DNA of 7,467 nt. Origin: Ardenticatenia bacterium (lineage in GTDB: Bacteria > Chloroflexota > Anaerolineae > Promineifilales > Promineifilaceae). Shown here one piece after another: positions 1 to 5,732 of this stretch (its first letter is position 1; each line of letters begins with the position of its first letter). A program made the translations under genes and the position numbers. Below the pieces are notes generated by a model, which saw only the letters and a list, made by a program, of their open reading frames with translations, had not been told where the DNA came from and did not search any database. The DNA is taken from NCBI GenBank assembly GCA_014237545.1, contig JAACJX010000595.1, forward strand, positions 39,551 to 47,017, given 5' to 3'.

Positions 1-725
1 AACCCATCGGCATAGGTCTTCTTCAGGTCGGTCGAGATATTGACCTTGGCTGCGCCCAAGGCGATCAGACGGTGAAACACCTCTTCGTCGAGGCCGCTAC
101 CGCCGTGCAGAACCATCGGCATGTTAGTCGCGGCCACCAGCTTTTCCATATGGTCGTAGCGAATACTCGGCGCGGCATGGTAGAAGCCGTGGGCAGTCCC
201 GATCGCCGGCGCGTAGCAATAAATTCCCGTTTCGCGAATGAATTCGATATCCTTTTCGATGGGCACTGGCTGGGCTACTTCGTCGCTGCCCACCCCGTCT
301 TCCACGCCGGTGACCGGCACGACCTCCCCCTCGACGCTGGCGCCATACTGGTTGGCAAACTGGACGATTTCGCGCGTGATGCGAAAGTTCTCCTCGTAAT
401 TCAGCGCCGAGCCGTCGAAGAGAACGGCATTCCAGCCCATCTTGATGCATTCCTTGGCGAATTCGGGATCGGGGCAATGGTCTAAATGTAGCGTCACCGG
501 TACCGAGGCCCGGGAGGCCATGTGCGTGAATACATCTTTGACAACCGGCATACCCCAGTACTTCACCGTTTTGACTGAGATCTGAATGATGAGCGGCGAG
601 CGAGATTTTTCAGCGGCTTTGATGAGGGCATCCGTGGTCAGGTCGTCCACAGCGTTGAAGGCGGCCACGCCATAACGCTGCTTGAAGGCCGGATCCATGA
701 CTTCCGGCATGGTGGCAACGGTCAT
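1..725 (-). CDS. Class II ketose-bisphosphate aldolase (fructose/tagatose-bisphosphate aldolase family), 3' end outside window
   Basis: This cytoplasmic zinc-dependent aldolase would reversibly cleave a ketose 1,6-bisphosphate into dihydroxyacetone phosphate and an aldehyde. The 241 visible residues align with the family by eye. The LHLDHC motif holds the catalytic Asp82 and zinc ligand His83, EGEV is at 132-135, and GVED is at 140-143. IGTAHG contains His179, LHGGSG contains His207, and KVNISTDLK lies near the end of the visible part. The positions fit the KbaY/GatY/Fba group, usually about 280-300 residues, so some 40-60 residues lie beyond position 1. The ATG at 725 follows a good AAAGGAG site (734-740) with 8 nt spacing. 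The gene lies 57 bp downstream of the gntR gene on the same strand with no terminator between, so they are probably co-transcribed. Fructose-, tagatose- and other ketose-bisphosphate specificity cannot be told apart here. Confidence 0.93.
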   Translation of the reverse strand, partial: MTVATMPEVMDPAFKQRYGVAAFNAVDDLTTDALIKAAEKSRSPLIIQISVKTVKYWGMPVVKDVFTHMASRASVPVTLHLDHCPDPEFAKECIKMGWNAVLFDGSALNYEENFRITREIVQFANQYGASVEGEVVPVTGVEDGVGSDEVAQPVPIEKDIEFIRETGIYCYAPAIGTAHGFYHAAPSIRYDHMEKLVAATNMPMVLHGGSGLDEEVFHRLIALGAAKVNISTDLKKTYADG

Positions 726-733
726 CGTGAGAA

Positions 734-740
734 CTCCTTT
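734..740 (-). promoter_or_regulatory. Ribosome binding site of the aldolase gene
   Basis: On the minus strand AAAGGAG lies 8 nt before the ATG at 725. It fixes the aldolase start and contrasts with the gntR gene just upstream, which has no such site. Confidence 0.8.
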
Positions 741-782
741 CGCCCAAGACAACGCGCCACAGTCGGGGTTGGGTCGGGCGGG

Positions 783-1508
783 CTAACGGGACAACGTGGT
801 TGTTAACGAATAACGGTCACCGCGGTTATAGCAGATGGCGAACTCGAGCGGCGTGCCGTCTTCGCTGAAAACGGTGCGTAACTTGTAGAGAATCGGCGCC
901 CCCTCTTCGATATCCAGCAATCGCGCTATTTCTTCATCGGCCAGCCGCGCCTCCACGCGCTGGACAGCGCGCTTGACCGTATAGCCGTGGTCGCTGAGCA
1001 GTTCCCACAATTGCCGGGTTTCGATAGAGGCTTCCAGAATGTCCGGATAAAGGCGATAGGGCACGTGCTCATCGTGGATGGCCAACGGCTCGCCATCGGC
1101 CAGGCGCAAGGTTCGCACCCGCACGACAGGCTCTTCCTCGCGCAGGTTCAGGGCGCGGGCAACCATGAACTTGGCACCGACGATCTCCCGGCTGAGCACC
1201 TCGATCCGGGGTTCGAACCCCTCTTCCACGGCCGAATCCATGTAACCTGCCAGCCGGTTGTGGTCGCGGTCGATGTGCCGATGGGCGACGAACGTGCCGA
1301 CCCCCCGCCGGCGATAGAGCACGCCTTCATCGATAAGATCGAGGATTCCACGCCGGATGGTCATTCGGCTGGCGCCCATGAGCGTGACCAACTCTTCCTC
1401 CGGCGGTAACTTTTCGCCAGGCTTCAAATCGCCTCTGGCGATCTGCTCGCGAATCGACTCGCGAACCTGGGCGTAAAGCGCAATTCCCTCGGAGCCTGAC
1501 TGCAACAT
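783..1508 (-). CDS. GntR-family transcriptional regulator, HutC subfamily (winged helix plus UTRA ligand domain)
   Basis: This 241-residue DNA-binding regulator has a normal family length. Residues about 10-75 form the GntR winged helix: LYAQV at 11-15, GDLKPGEKLP at 26-35, the recognition-helix segment SRMTIRRGIL at 47-56, and the wing RRRGVGTFVA at 66-75. Residues about 90-235 fit the UTRA domain, which in this subfamily binds small effectors such as sugar phosphates or amino-acid derivatives. VRVRTLRLADGEPLAIHDEH and the late ILYKLRTVFSEDG are typical UTRA stretches. The ATG at 1508 has no Shine-Dalgarno site, but the N-terminus aligns well with relatives. Three HutC-type palindromes lie just upstream, so it probably represses itself and the downstream aldolase. 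The ligand is unknown; a sugar phosphate is my guess from the aldolase partner. Confidence 0.93.
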   Translation of the reverse strand: MLQSGSEGIALYAQVRESIREQIARGDLKPGEKLPPEEELVTLMGASRMTIRRGILDLIDEGVLYRRRGVGTFVAHRHIDRDHNRLAGYMDSAVEEGFEPRIEVLSREIVGAKFMVARALNLREEEPVVRVRTLRLADGEPLAIHDEHVPYRLYPDILEASIETRQLWELLSDHGYTVKRAVQRVEARLADEEIARLLDIEEGAPILYKLRTVFSEDGTPLEFAICYNRGDRYSLTTTLSR

Positions 1509-1518
1509 GGTTTTATTT

Positions 1519-1530
1519 ATGTCTATACAA
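1519..1530. promoter_or_regulatory. Operator-like palindrome 1 of 3 upstream of gntR
   Basis: ATGTCTATACAA contains the core GTCTATAC, which fits the HutC-subfamily pattern GT-N-TA-N-AC exactly. Its centre is at 1524.5, 22 bp from the centre of palindrome 2. It covers the candidate -10 region of the gntR promoter, 11 bp from the start codon, so binding here would block transcription. Confidence 0.7.
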
Positions 1531-1552
1531 TGACGCCTGGTTGTCTAGGCAA
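1522..1552 (-). promoter_or_regulatory. Candidate promoter of the gntR-aldolase operon
   Basis: On the minus strand TTGCCT (1552-1547) could be the -35. TGTATA (1529-1524, 17 nt spacer) or TATAGA (1527-1522, 19 nt spacer) could be the -10. The start of transcription would then fall only a few bases before the ATG at 1508, giving a very short leader, which fits the lack of a Shine-Dalgarno site. The match is moderate, and palindromes 1 and 2 sit on these elements. Confidence 0.4.
1541..1552. promoter_or_regulatory. Operator-like palindrome 2 of 3 upstream of gntR
   Basis: TTGTCTAGGCAA is a 12-bp palindrome with a single mismatched pair and differs by one base from the ideal TTGTCTAGACAA. Its centre is at 1546.5. 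It overlaps the candidate -35 element (TTGCCT on the minus strand, 1547-1552). Confidence 0.75.
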
Positions 1553-1562
1553 TCGCACGGGG

Positions 1563-1574
1563 TTGTATATACAT
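1563..1574. promoter_or_regulatory. Operator-like palindrome 3 of 3 upstream of gntR
   Basis: TTGTATATACAT contains the perfect palindrome TGTATATACA and the HutC-type core GTATATAC. Its centre is at 1568.5, again exactly 22 bp from its neighbour. It lies upstream of the candidate -35, where it could support cooperative binding with the other two sites. Confidence 0.7.
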
Positions 1575-1654
1575 CTTAATGGTTGATGGAGCGAAAGTCA
1601 AGCGAAGCGTGCCGAAGTGCCGAAGTCCACAAAGTTCAAGCGTAATCCCAATGG

Positions 1655-2062
1655 TCATGCCCGTCTTGCGGCCGATAACAGCCCAAGTCCAAAGCCGGTT
1701 ATCCCCCCAACCAAGGCCCAAAGCGGCAACTGCCGCCACACCCAGGCAATCTCTTGTGGCGAGTATTCGGGTCCATGGGCGTGAATGCCCGTCTTCAACG
1801 CCATCAGAAAAAGCGTGACCAGCGGCAGCGCAACACCAGCGATTAGGCCGGCAGCCGCGGCTATCGCAACCAACTGAATGGCCGACAGATCGTGGCCACC
1901 CAGGAAGCGAATGAGTAGGGAGGCAACAGCCAGCACCACAACGGCCGCCGCCAGGAGCAGATCGCGCCAAAGCTCCCCCTCCAGCGCCATCCATACGAGC
2001 GCATAGGCCAGAGTAAGGCCGGCCGCTGCCTTAAAATGGGGGATTGCTGCCGGTAGTTTCAT
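1655..2062 (-). CDS. Small integral membrane protein, four predicted helices, function unknown
   Basis: I do not recognise a named family for this 135-residue protein. Four hydrophobic segments are visible, at about 11-28, 34-54, 60-89 and 111-130, with Arg residues capping the last one (SAARRA). Between helices 3 and 4 is a polar loop, TGIHAHGPEYSPQEIAWVWR (91-110), with His94 and His96. It is the part most likely to be conserved or functional. The start at 2062 has no clear ribosome binding site. A candidate promoter lies in the shared upstream region with the divergent flavin-reductase gene. The neighbours do not suggest a role. The hydrophobic pattern and coding character make a real gene likely. 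Confidence 0.75.
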   Translation of the reverse strand: MKLPAAIPHFKAAAGLTLAYALVWMALEGELWRDLLLAAAVVVLAVASLLIRFLGGHDLSAIQLVAIAAAAGLIAGVALPLVTLFLMALKTGIHAHGPEYSPQEIAWVWRQLPLWALVGGITGFGLGLLSAARRA

Positions 2063-2087
2063 AGAGTTCGGCCATTAACCTGCCTTT

Positions 2088-2117
2088 AGTGTAGCGATTT
2101 GCTAGAATGAAACCCAA
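2088..2117 (-). promoter_or_regulatory. Candidate promoter of the membrane-protein gene
   Basis: On the minus strand TTGGGT (2117-2112) and TACACT (2093-2088) are separated by 18 nt, a fair sigma-70-type arrangement. Transcription would begin near 2081, giving a leader of about 20 nt. It overlaps the promoter of the divergent flavin-reductase gene. Confidence 0.4.
2100..2108 (+). promoter_or_regulatory. Extended -10 promoter element of the flavin-reductase-like gene
   Basis: TGCTAGAAT is an extended -10 (TG-N-TAGAAT). The matching -35 position (CTGCCT, 2080-2085, 17 nt spacer) is weak, which an extended -10 can offset. The transcript would start near 2115 and have a leader of about 64 nt. 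Confidence 0.5.
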
Positions 2118-2122
2118 CCCAA

Positions 2123-2158
2123 GCCTGACCCGGACGATAGATTGAAAGTCCGGCAGGC
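2123..2158 (+). promoter_or_regulatory. Stem-loop in the 5' leader of the flavin-reductase-like gene
   Basis: GCCTG (2123-2127) plus CCGGAC (2130-2135) pair with GTCCGG (2148-2153) plus CAGGC (2154-2158). This makes 11 base pairs with a 2-nt bulge (AC) and a 12-nt loop. It ends 10 nt before the GGAGGT ribosome binding site (2169-2174) and has no T tract after it. It could stabilise the mRNA or modulate translation. I recognise no riboswitch class. Confidence 0.5.
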
Positions 2159-2178
2159 GTCACCCAACGGAGGTATAA

Positions 2179-2583
2179 ATGACAGCAGATCCGATGAAAG
2201 AGGCGCTCAAGCGCATGCCCTATGGTTTTTATAGCATCACATCGCGCAACGGGGATGAGGTCAACGCCATGGTCGGCAACTGGCTCACCCAGGTGTCGTT
2301 CGAGCCGCGAATGGTGATGTTCGGCCTGGCCAAGAACGCCTACACACACGAAGTCGTCAGCGCCGGCGGTGTATTCGCCGTCAACATCTTCAACAAGGAC
2401 GACAGCGACCACATCAAGCACTACACCAAATCGCGGGCCAAAAACCCGGCCAAGATGGAGGCTGCGCCGTGGATGCCCGCGCCGAGCACCGGTTGCCCCA
2501 TCCTGGAAGGAGCCGCGGCCGTCATCGAGTGTCGCGTGGTTCAGTTGATCGACGTCGGTGGCGACCACGACTTGCTCGTCGGT
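2179..2583 (+). CDS. Flavin reductase-like FMN-binding protein, C-terminus lost at the chimeric join
   Basis: Members of this split-barrel family bind FMN and often supply reduced flavin to a partner oxygenase. About 135 residues belong to it. MPYGFYSITSR (13-23) begins the fold, the flavin-contacting region includes GNWLTQVSFEPRMVMFGLAK (33-52), and FAVNIF lies at about 66-71. The family usually has about 160-190 residues, so the last strands are missing. After GDHDLLVG the frame continues without a stop into GC-rich sequence that resembles nothing in this family and is coding in another frame. The ATG at 2179 follows GGAGGT (2169-2174) with 4 nt spacing; the ATG at 2194 is a less likely start. 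The exact 3' limit is uncertain by about 15 bp. Confidence 0.85.
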
Positions 2584-2595
2584 GCCCGGTCTGCG
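2575..2595. other. Probable chimeric join between two unrelated genomes
   Basis: Left of this point the sequence has moderate GC and encodes a flavin reductase that stops short. Right of it GC is very high and the coding frame shifts by one to an M20 peptidase that has only its C-terminal end. The flavin-reductase frame happens to match that of hutF, so an unbroken ORF runs from 2179 to 3918 and would be called a 579-residue fusion. Its middle part (about 2584-2799) is the wrong frame of the M20 gene and is rich in Arg and Gly. The word CGTCGGTG occurs at 2553-2560 and at 2577-2584, within the junction area. No mobile-element end is visible. Confidence 0.83.
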
Positions 2596-2803
2596 TCATC
2601 GGCTCGCCGCTGTGCTGGACGCCCCGGTCCTGGCCACGGGGGCCGGACACGACGCGGGCATTCTGGCCGCGCGCGTGCCGACGGCGATGCTCTTCGTGCG
2701 CAACCCGTCGGGCGTGTCCCATGCGCCCGAGGAGTACGCCGAGCCCGCGGACTGCGAGGCGGGGGTCGCCGCGTTGGCTGCCGTGATCCGGGAGCTGGCG
2801 TGA
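2582..2803 (+). CDS. M20-family amidohydrolase (allantoate amidohydrolase/carbamoylase type), C-terminal fragment
   Basis: Only about the last 73 residues of a roughly 400-residue metalloenzyme remain, because the 5' part is lost at the join. Family hallmarks are visible: LATGAGHDAGILA with a conserved His, then PTAMLFVRNPSGVSHAPEEY with the SHxPxE motif, and a final helix ending in VIRELA. This enzyme class hydrolyses amide or carbamoyl groups of small N-substituted amino acids or ureides. In Streptomyces and relatives a gene annotated as allantoate amidohydrolase recurs between hutU and hutF. Its stop (2801-2803) overlaps the hutF GTG. In this context I infer that it removes the formyl group from N-formylglutamate rather than acting on allantoate. 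Confidence 0.8.
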   Translation: MPGLRHRLAAVLDAPVLATGAGHDAGILAARVPTAMLFVRNPSGVSHAPEEYAEPADCEAGVAALAAVIRELA

Positions 2804-3918
2804 TCCCCGCGTTCGCGAACGCGCACTCGCACGCCTTTCACCGCGCGCTGCGGGGACGCGCCTGGTCAGGAGAAACCTTCTGGGGGTGGCGGGAGGCGAT
2901 GTACGCGGTGGCCGAGGTCCTCGACCCCGAGCTTCACCACCGTCTGGCGCGGGCGGTGTACCGCGAGATGCGCCTGGCCGGCTACGACGCGGTGGGCGAG
3001 TTCCACTATCTCCGGCACGCGCCGGGCGGGGCGCGTTACGCCGACCCCCTGGCGATGGCCGAGGCGATCATCGAAGCGGCGCGCGAGGCCGGACTGCGGA
3101 TCTGTGTGCTGGACGCCTGCTACCTGCGGGCCGGGTTCGAGGGGGAGGATCCCGCGCCCGCGCAGCTCCGCTTCCTTCACCCGGATGCCGACAGCTGGGC
3201 GCACGACGTCCGGGCCCTGGCCGCCAGGCACGCGGCGGACCCGGGTGTGGTCGTCGGCGCGGCCATCCACTCGGTCCGCGCGGTCGGACCCGACGACCTC
3301 CCGGTCGTCGTCGCCGCGCTGCCCGGCGCGCCGCTCCACGTTCACGTCTCCGAGCAGCCCGCCGAGAACGACGCCTGCCGCGCCGCCACGGGACGCACGC
3401 CGGTCCGCCTACTCGCCGACGCGGGCGCGTGGGGTCCGCACACCACCGCGGTCCATGCAACGCACCTGACCGACGAGGACATCGCGCTGCTGGGTGCCGG
3501 CGGTGGGTATGCCTGTTTCTGCCCGACGACCGAGGCCGAGCTGGGCGACGGCATCGGCCCGAGCGTGGCGCTCCGCGAGGCGGGCGTCCGCCTCACCCTG
3601 GGATCGGATTCCCACACGGTCATCGACCCGTTCGTGGAGGCGCGGGCTCTGGCCTGGCACGAGCGGCTCGCGACCGGAAACCGGCACGGCTGGGACACGG
3701 CCGGACTCGTGCGCGCCGGTGCCGTGGACGGGCACGCGAGCCTGGGGTTCGCCCCGGATCGGATGCTTGAGATCACTCCGTCGGTCCGCACGGCGGGCGC
3801 TGCCGACCCCTTGTGGGCCGCGACGTCGGCCGACGTCCGGCCGCCGGAGGATCTCGATCCAGCCGCTGTCGCCCACGAACTGGCGACGGTCATCGACGAG
3901 GTTTGGGGGCTTCTGTGA
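2800..3918 (+). CDS. hutF: Formimidoylglutamate deiminase, compact form
   Basis: HutF converts N-formimidoyl-L-glutamate to N-formyl-L-glutamate and ammonia in histidine breakdown. From the GTG at 2800 the protein has 372 residues. It is an amidohydrolase-superfamily barrel: the HSH metal motif (His9, His11) in [23 protein letters not shown] (His182, Glu185), VHATHL (His219, His222), and GSDSH (Asp270). [13 protein letters not shown] downstream is typical of HutF. The usual length is about 450 residues. Here roughly 47-50 N-terminal residues and part of the C-terminal beta strands are absent. The start is forced, because upstream is the M20 gene in another frame, and GGGAG (2790-2794) lies 5 nt before the GTG. 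It overlaps the M20 stop and the hutI start through GTGA, suggesting translational coupling. The longer ORF from 2179 is an artefact of the join. Confidence 0.92.
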   Translation: MIPAFANAHSHAFHRALRGRAWSGETFWGWREAMYAVAEVLDPELHHRLARAVYREMRLAGYDAVGEFHYLRHAPGGARYADPLAMAEAIIEAAREAGLRICVLDACYLRAGFEGEDPAPAQLRFLHPDADSWAHDVRALAARHAADPGVVVGAAIHSVRAVGPDDLPVVVAALPGAPLHVHVSEQPAENDACRAATGRTPVRLLADAGAWGPHTTAVHATHLTDEDIALLGAGGGYACFCPTTEAELGDGIGPSVALREAGVRLTLGSDSHTVIDPFVEARALAWHERLATGNRHGWDTAGLVRAGAVDGHASLGFAPDRMLEITPSVRTAGAADPLWAATSADVRPPEDLDPAAVAHELATVIDEVWGLL

Positions 3919-5060
3919 GCACGGTCTACACCCGGATCGGCCAGCTGGTCACCTGGGACGACGAACAGCCGATCCGCACGGACGCCGCCCTGGTCGTCGA
4001 GGGCGGCCGGGTGGCGTGGGTCGGGGACACCCAGAACGCCCCGGCGGCCGACGAGCGGGTGGACGTCGCCGGAGCGGCGGTCATTCCGGGCTTCGTCGAC
4101 GCGCACACCCACCTGGTCTTCGATGGGGACCGCTCCGGTGAGTTCGAGGCCCGCATGGCGGGGCGTGCGTACACCGCCGGCGGTATCCGCGCGACCGTCG
4201 CCAGGACCCGCGTCGCCGATGAGGCCCGCCTGGAGAGCCTCGTCGCCGCGCGCATGGCGGAGCTCCACGCGCAGGGCACGACCACGGTCGAGGTGAAAAG
4301 CGGCTACGCGCTGGAGGTCGCAGGCGAGGAACTCAGCCTGCGGATCGCGCGTCGCCACACACCGGAGACCACCTACCTCGGGGCACATGTGGTCCCCGAG
4401 GGGCAGGACGCGGACGCCTACCTCACGACCGTGACAGGCCCGATGCTCCAGGCCTGTGCGCCCCACGCGCGCTGGATCGACGTGTTCTGCGAGCGCGGCG
4501 CCTTCGACGCCGACCAGGCCCGCGTCGTGCTCGCAGCCGGTCGGGCCGCCGGGCTCGAGCCGCGCCTGCACGCCAACCAACTGGGGTTCGGCCCGGGGGT
4601 GCAACTCGCCTGCGAGATCGGTGCCGCCGCGGCGGACCATTGCACGTACCTGACCGACGACGACGTGGACGCCCTCGCCCAGACCGGCGTGGCCGCCGGC
4701 CTCCTGCCGGGCGTGGAGTTCTCGACGCGTCACCCCTACCCGGACGCGCGCCGCCTACTCGATGCGGGCGTCCGGGTCGCGCTCGCGACCGACTTCAATC
4801 CGGGGACCTCCGCGACGTCGTCCATGCCGTTCTGCATCGCGCTGGCGGTGCGCGAACTCGGCATGACCTGTGCTGAGGCGCTCTTCGCCGCCACCCAGGG
4901 CGGCGCGTGGTCGCTGCGCCGCTCCGACGTGGGCCACCTGCGGATCGGGGCCCGTGCCGACCTGGTGGTCCTGAACGCCCCGAGTCACGTCCACCTGGCC
5001 TACCGTCCCGGGGTGCCCCTGGTGCGCCACGTCGCCCGGGGCGCCATGAGCGGCGAGTAG
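3915..5060 (+). CDS. hutI: Imidazolonepropionase
   Basis: HutI hydrolyses 4-imidazolone-5-propionate to N-formimidoyl-L-glutamate, the HutF substrate. The 381-residue protein has complete amidohydrolase-type motifs: [11 protein letters not shown] (His64, His66), VKSGYAL (Lys128-Tyr131), LGAHVVPEG (His158), LHANQLGFG (His219), DHCTYL (His242) and ATDFNPGTS (Asp293). The C-terminal [20 protein letters not shown] is the usual strand returning to the small beta domain. Length is slightly below the common 400-420. The GTG at 3915 overlaps the hutF stop in GTGA, with a G-rich weak ribosome site at 3905-3909. The open frame extends back to 3813, but that part lies inside hutF. With hutF and the M20 gene it forms the tail of a hut operon whose hutU/hutH genes are not in this window. 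Confidence 0.96.
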   Translation: MSTVYTRIGQLVTWDDEQPIRTDAALVVEGGRVAWVGDTQNAPAADERVDVAGAAVIPGFVDAHTHLVFDGDRSGEFEARMAGRAYTAGGIRATVARTRVADEARLESLVAARMAELHAQGTTTVEVKSGYALEVAGEELSLRIARRHTPETTYLGAHVVPEGQDADAYLTTVTGPMLQACAPHARWIDVFCERGAFDADQARVVLAAGRAAGLEPRLHANQLGFGPGVQLACEIGAAAADHCTYLTDDDVDALAQTGVAAGLLPGVEFSTRHPYPDARRLLDAGVRVALATDFNPGTSATSSMPFCIALAVRELGMTCAEALFAATQGGAWSLRRSDVGHLRIGARADLVVLNAPSHVHLAYRPGVPLVRHVARGAMSGE

Positions 5061-5108
5061 GCCTCGGCGGGACTGGCCAGGCGACGCGCCGGCTGCGAGC
5101 ATGGCGCC

Positions 5109-5732
5109 GTGCGCATCGGACCGGTCACCCTCGCCTGGGCCGACCCGGCCGCGCCCGCCGAGCCGGTGCCGCTGAGCGCCGCAGACCAACGACGCATCGC
5201 CGGCTTCGCGCCCGGCCGGGCACGCGCGTTCCTGGCCGGTCGCGCGCTCCTCGCCCGGTTGGTGGCCGAGGTCGCCCCGGAGGCGTCCGATTGGGAGGTG
5301 ACGACCGGTGCCTGCGTCGCCTGCGGCGGGGCGCACGGGCCGGCGGTCGTCCAGGGTGCAGCGGTCCGGGTGAGCCTGGCGCACGCGGAGGGCCTCGTCG
5401 TGGCGGCGGCCGCGCCGGCGAGCGCACTGGGCCGTCTCGGGGTGGACGCCGAGCGCGAGCCGATCGAGCCGGCCGCGGCCCGCGAGCTCGCCGACTACCT
5501 CGGGGGGGATCCAGCCACGGTCGTCCAGCGCTGGACGGCGTTCGAGGCGGCGCTGAAGGCCGACGGCCGGGGCGTCCTGCTGGCCCCGGACGCCGTGCGC
5601 CTGAGCCGCTGCCGCGCAGTCATCGCCGAGGGGGGGTCGCTGCGCCTGCGGGATGTGAGCGGCCCGCCCGGCTACCGGATCACGCTGGCCTGGGGACGCC
5701 GCGGCCCCTCCCCCGGGCAGCGGCCGGCCTAG
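5109..5732 (+). CDS. Sfp-type 4'-phosphopantetheinyl transferase, with an altered signature motif
   Basis: This enzyme class transfers the 4'-phosphopantetheine arm of CoA to a serine of acyl or peptidyl carrier proteins. The 207-residue protein shows [13 protein letters not shown] (39-51), a CxxCGxxHGP segment (69-78), and SLAHAEG (89-95). The magnesium-binding GVDAE (Asp113, Glu115) and the helix [12 protein letters not shown] (142-153) with Glu146 and Lys150 follow. The usual WxxKEAxxK has Phe145 in place of the first Lys. The GTG at 5109 is 48 bp after hutI and has no clear ribosome site, so it may be the last operon gene or separately transcribed. No carrier-protein or synthase gene is nearby. 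Two runs of seven G (5502-5508, 5630-5636) are frameshift-prone spots. The stop overlaps the convergent aldehyde dehydrogenase stop. Confidence 0.85.
   Translation: MRIGPVTLAWADPAAPAEPVPLSAADQRRIAGFAPGRARAFLAGRALLARLVAEVAPEASDWEVTTGACVACGGAHGPAVVQGAAVRVSLAHAEGLVVAAAAPASALGRLGVDAEREPIEPAAARELADYLGGDPATVVQRWTAFEAALKADGRGVLLAPDAVRLSRCRAVIAEGGSLRLRDVSGPPGYRITLAWGRRGPSPGQRPA

Noticed and set aside
72..485. Plus-strand open frame opposite the aldolase
   Set aside because: The minus strand carries all aldolase active-site motifs, and this frame has no recognisable domain.
1609..1626. Tandem repeat GTGCCGAA, two copies plus two bases
   Set aside because: It is too short to assign a role. It lies after the membrane-protein stop and is not palindromic.
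2123..2158. FMN riboswitch before the flavin-reductase gene
   Set aside because: It is a single bulged hairpin of 36 nt. The FMN aptamer is much longer and multi-branched.
2553..2584. Eight-base direct repeat CGTCGGTG at the join, as an attachment site or insertion duplication
   Set aside because: Eight bases are expected by chance in such sequence, and no integrase or element end is nearby. It may only mark microhomology that promoted a chimera.
3813..3914. N-terminal extension of hutI
   Set aside because: This part lies inside hutF in another frame, is Arg-rich, and the GTG at 3915 gives the normal HutI N-terminus.
2179..3918. A single 579-residue flavin reductase-deiminase fusion protein
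   Set aside because: The middle third (about 2584-2799) is the wrong frame of the M20 gene, compositionally Arg/Gly-rich and without homology. A valid GTG start with ribosome site for hutF lies at 2800.
3342..4733. Long minus-strand open frame opposite hutF and hutI
   Set aside because: It is a shadow typical of GC-rich DNA. The plus strand encodes well-recognised enzymes with complete motifs.
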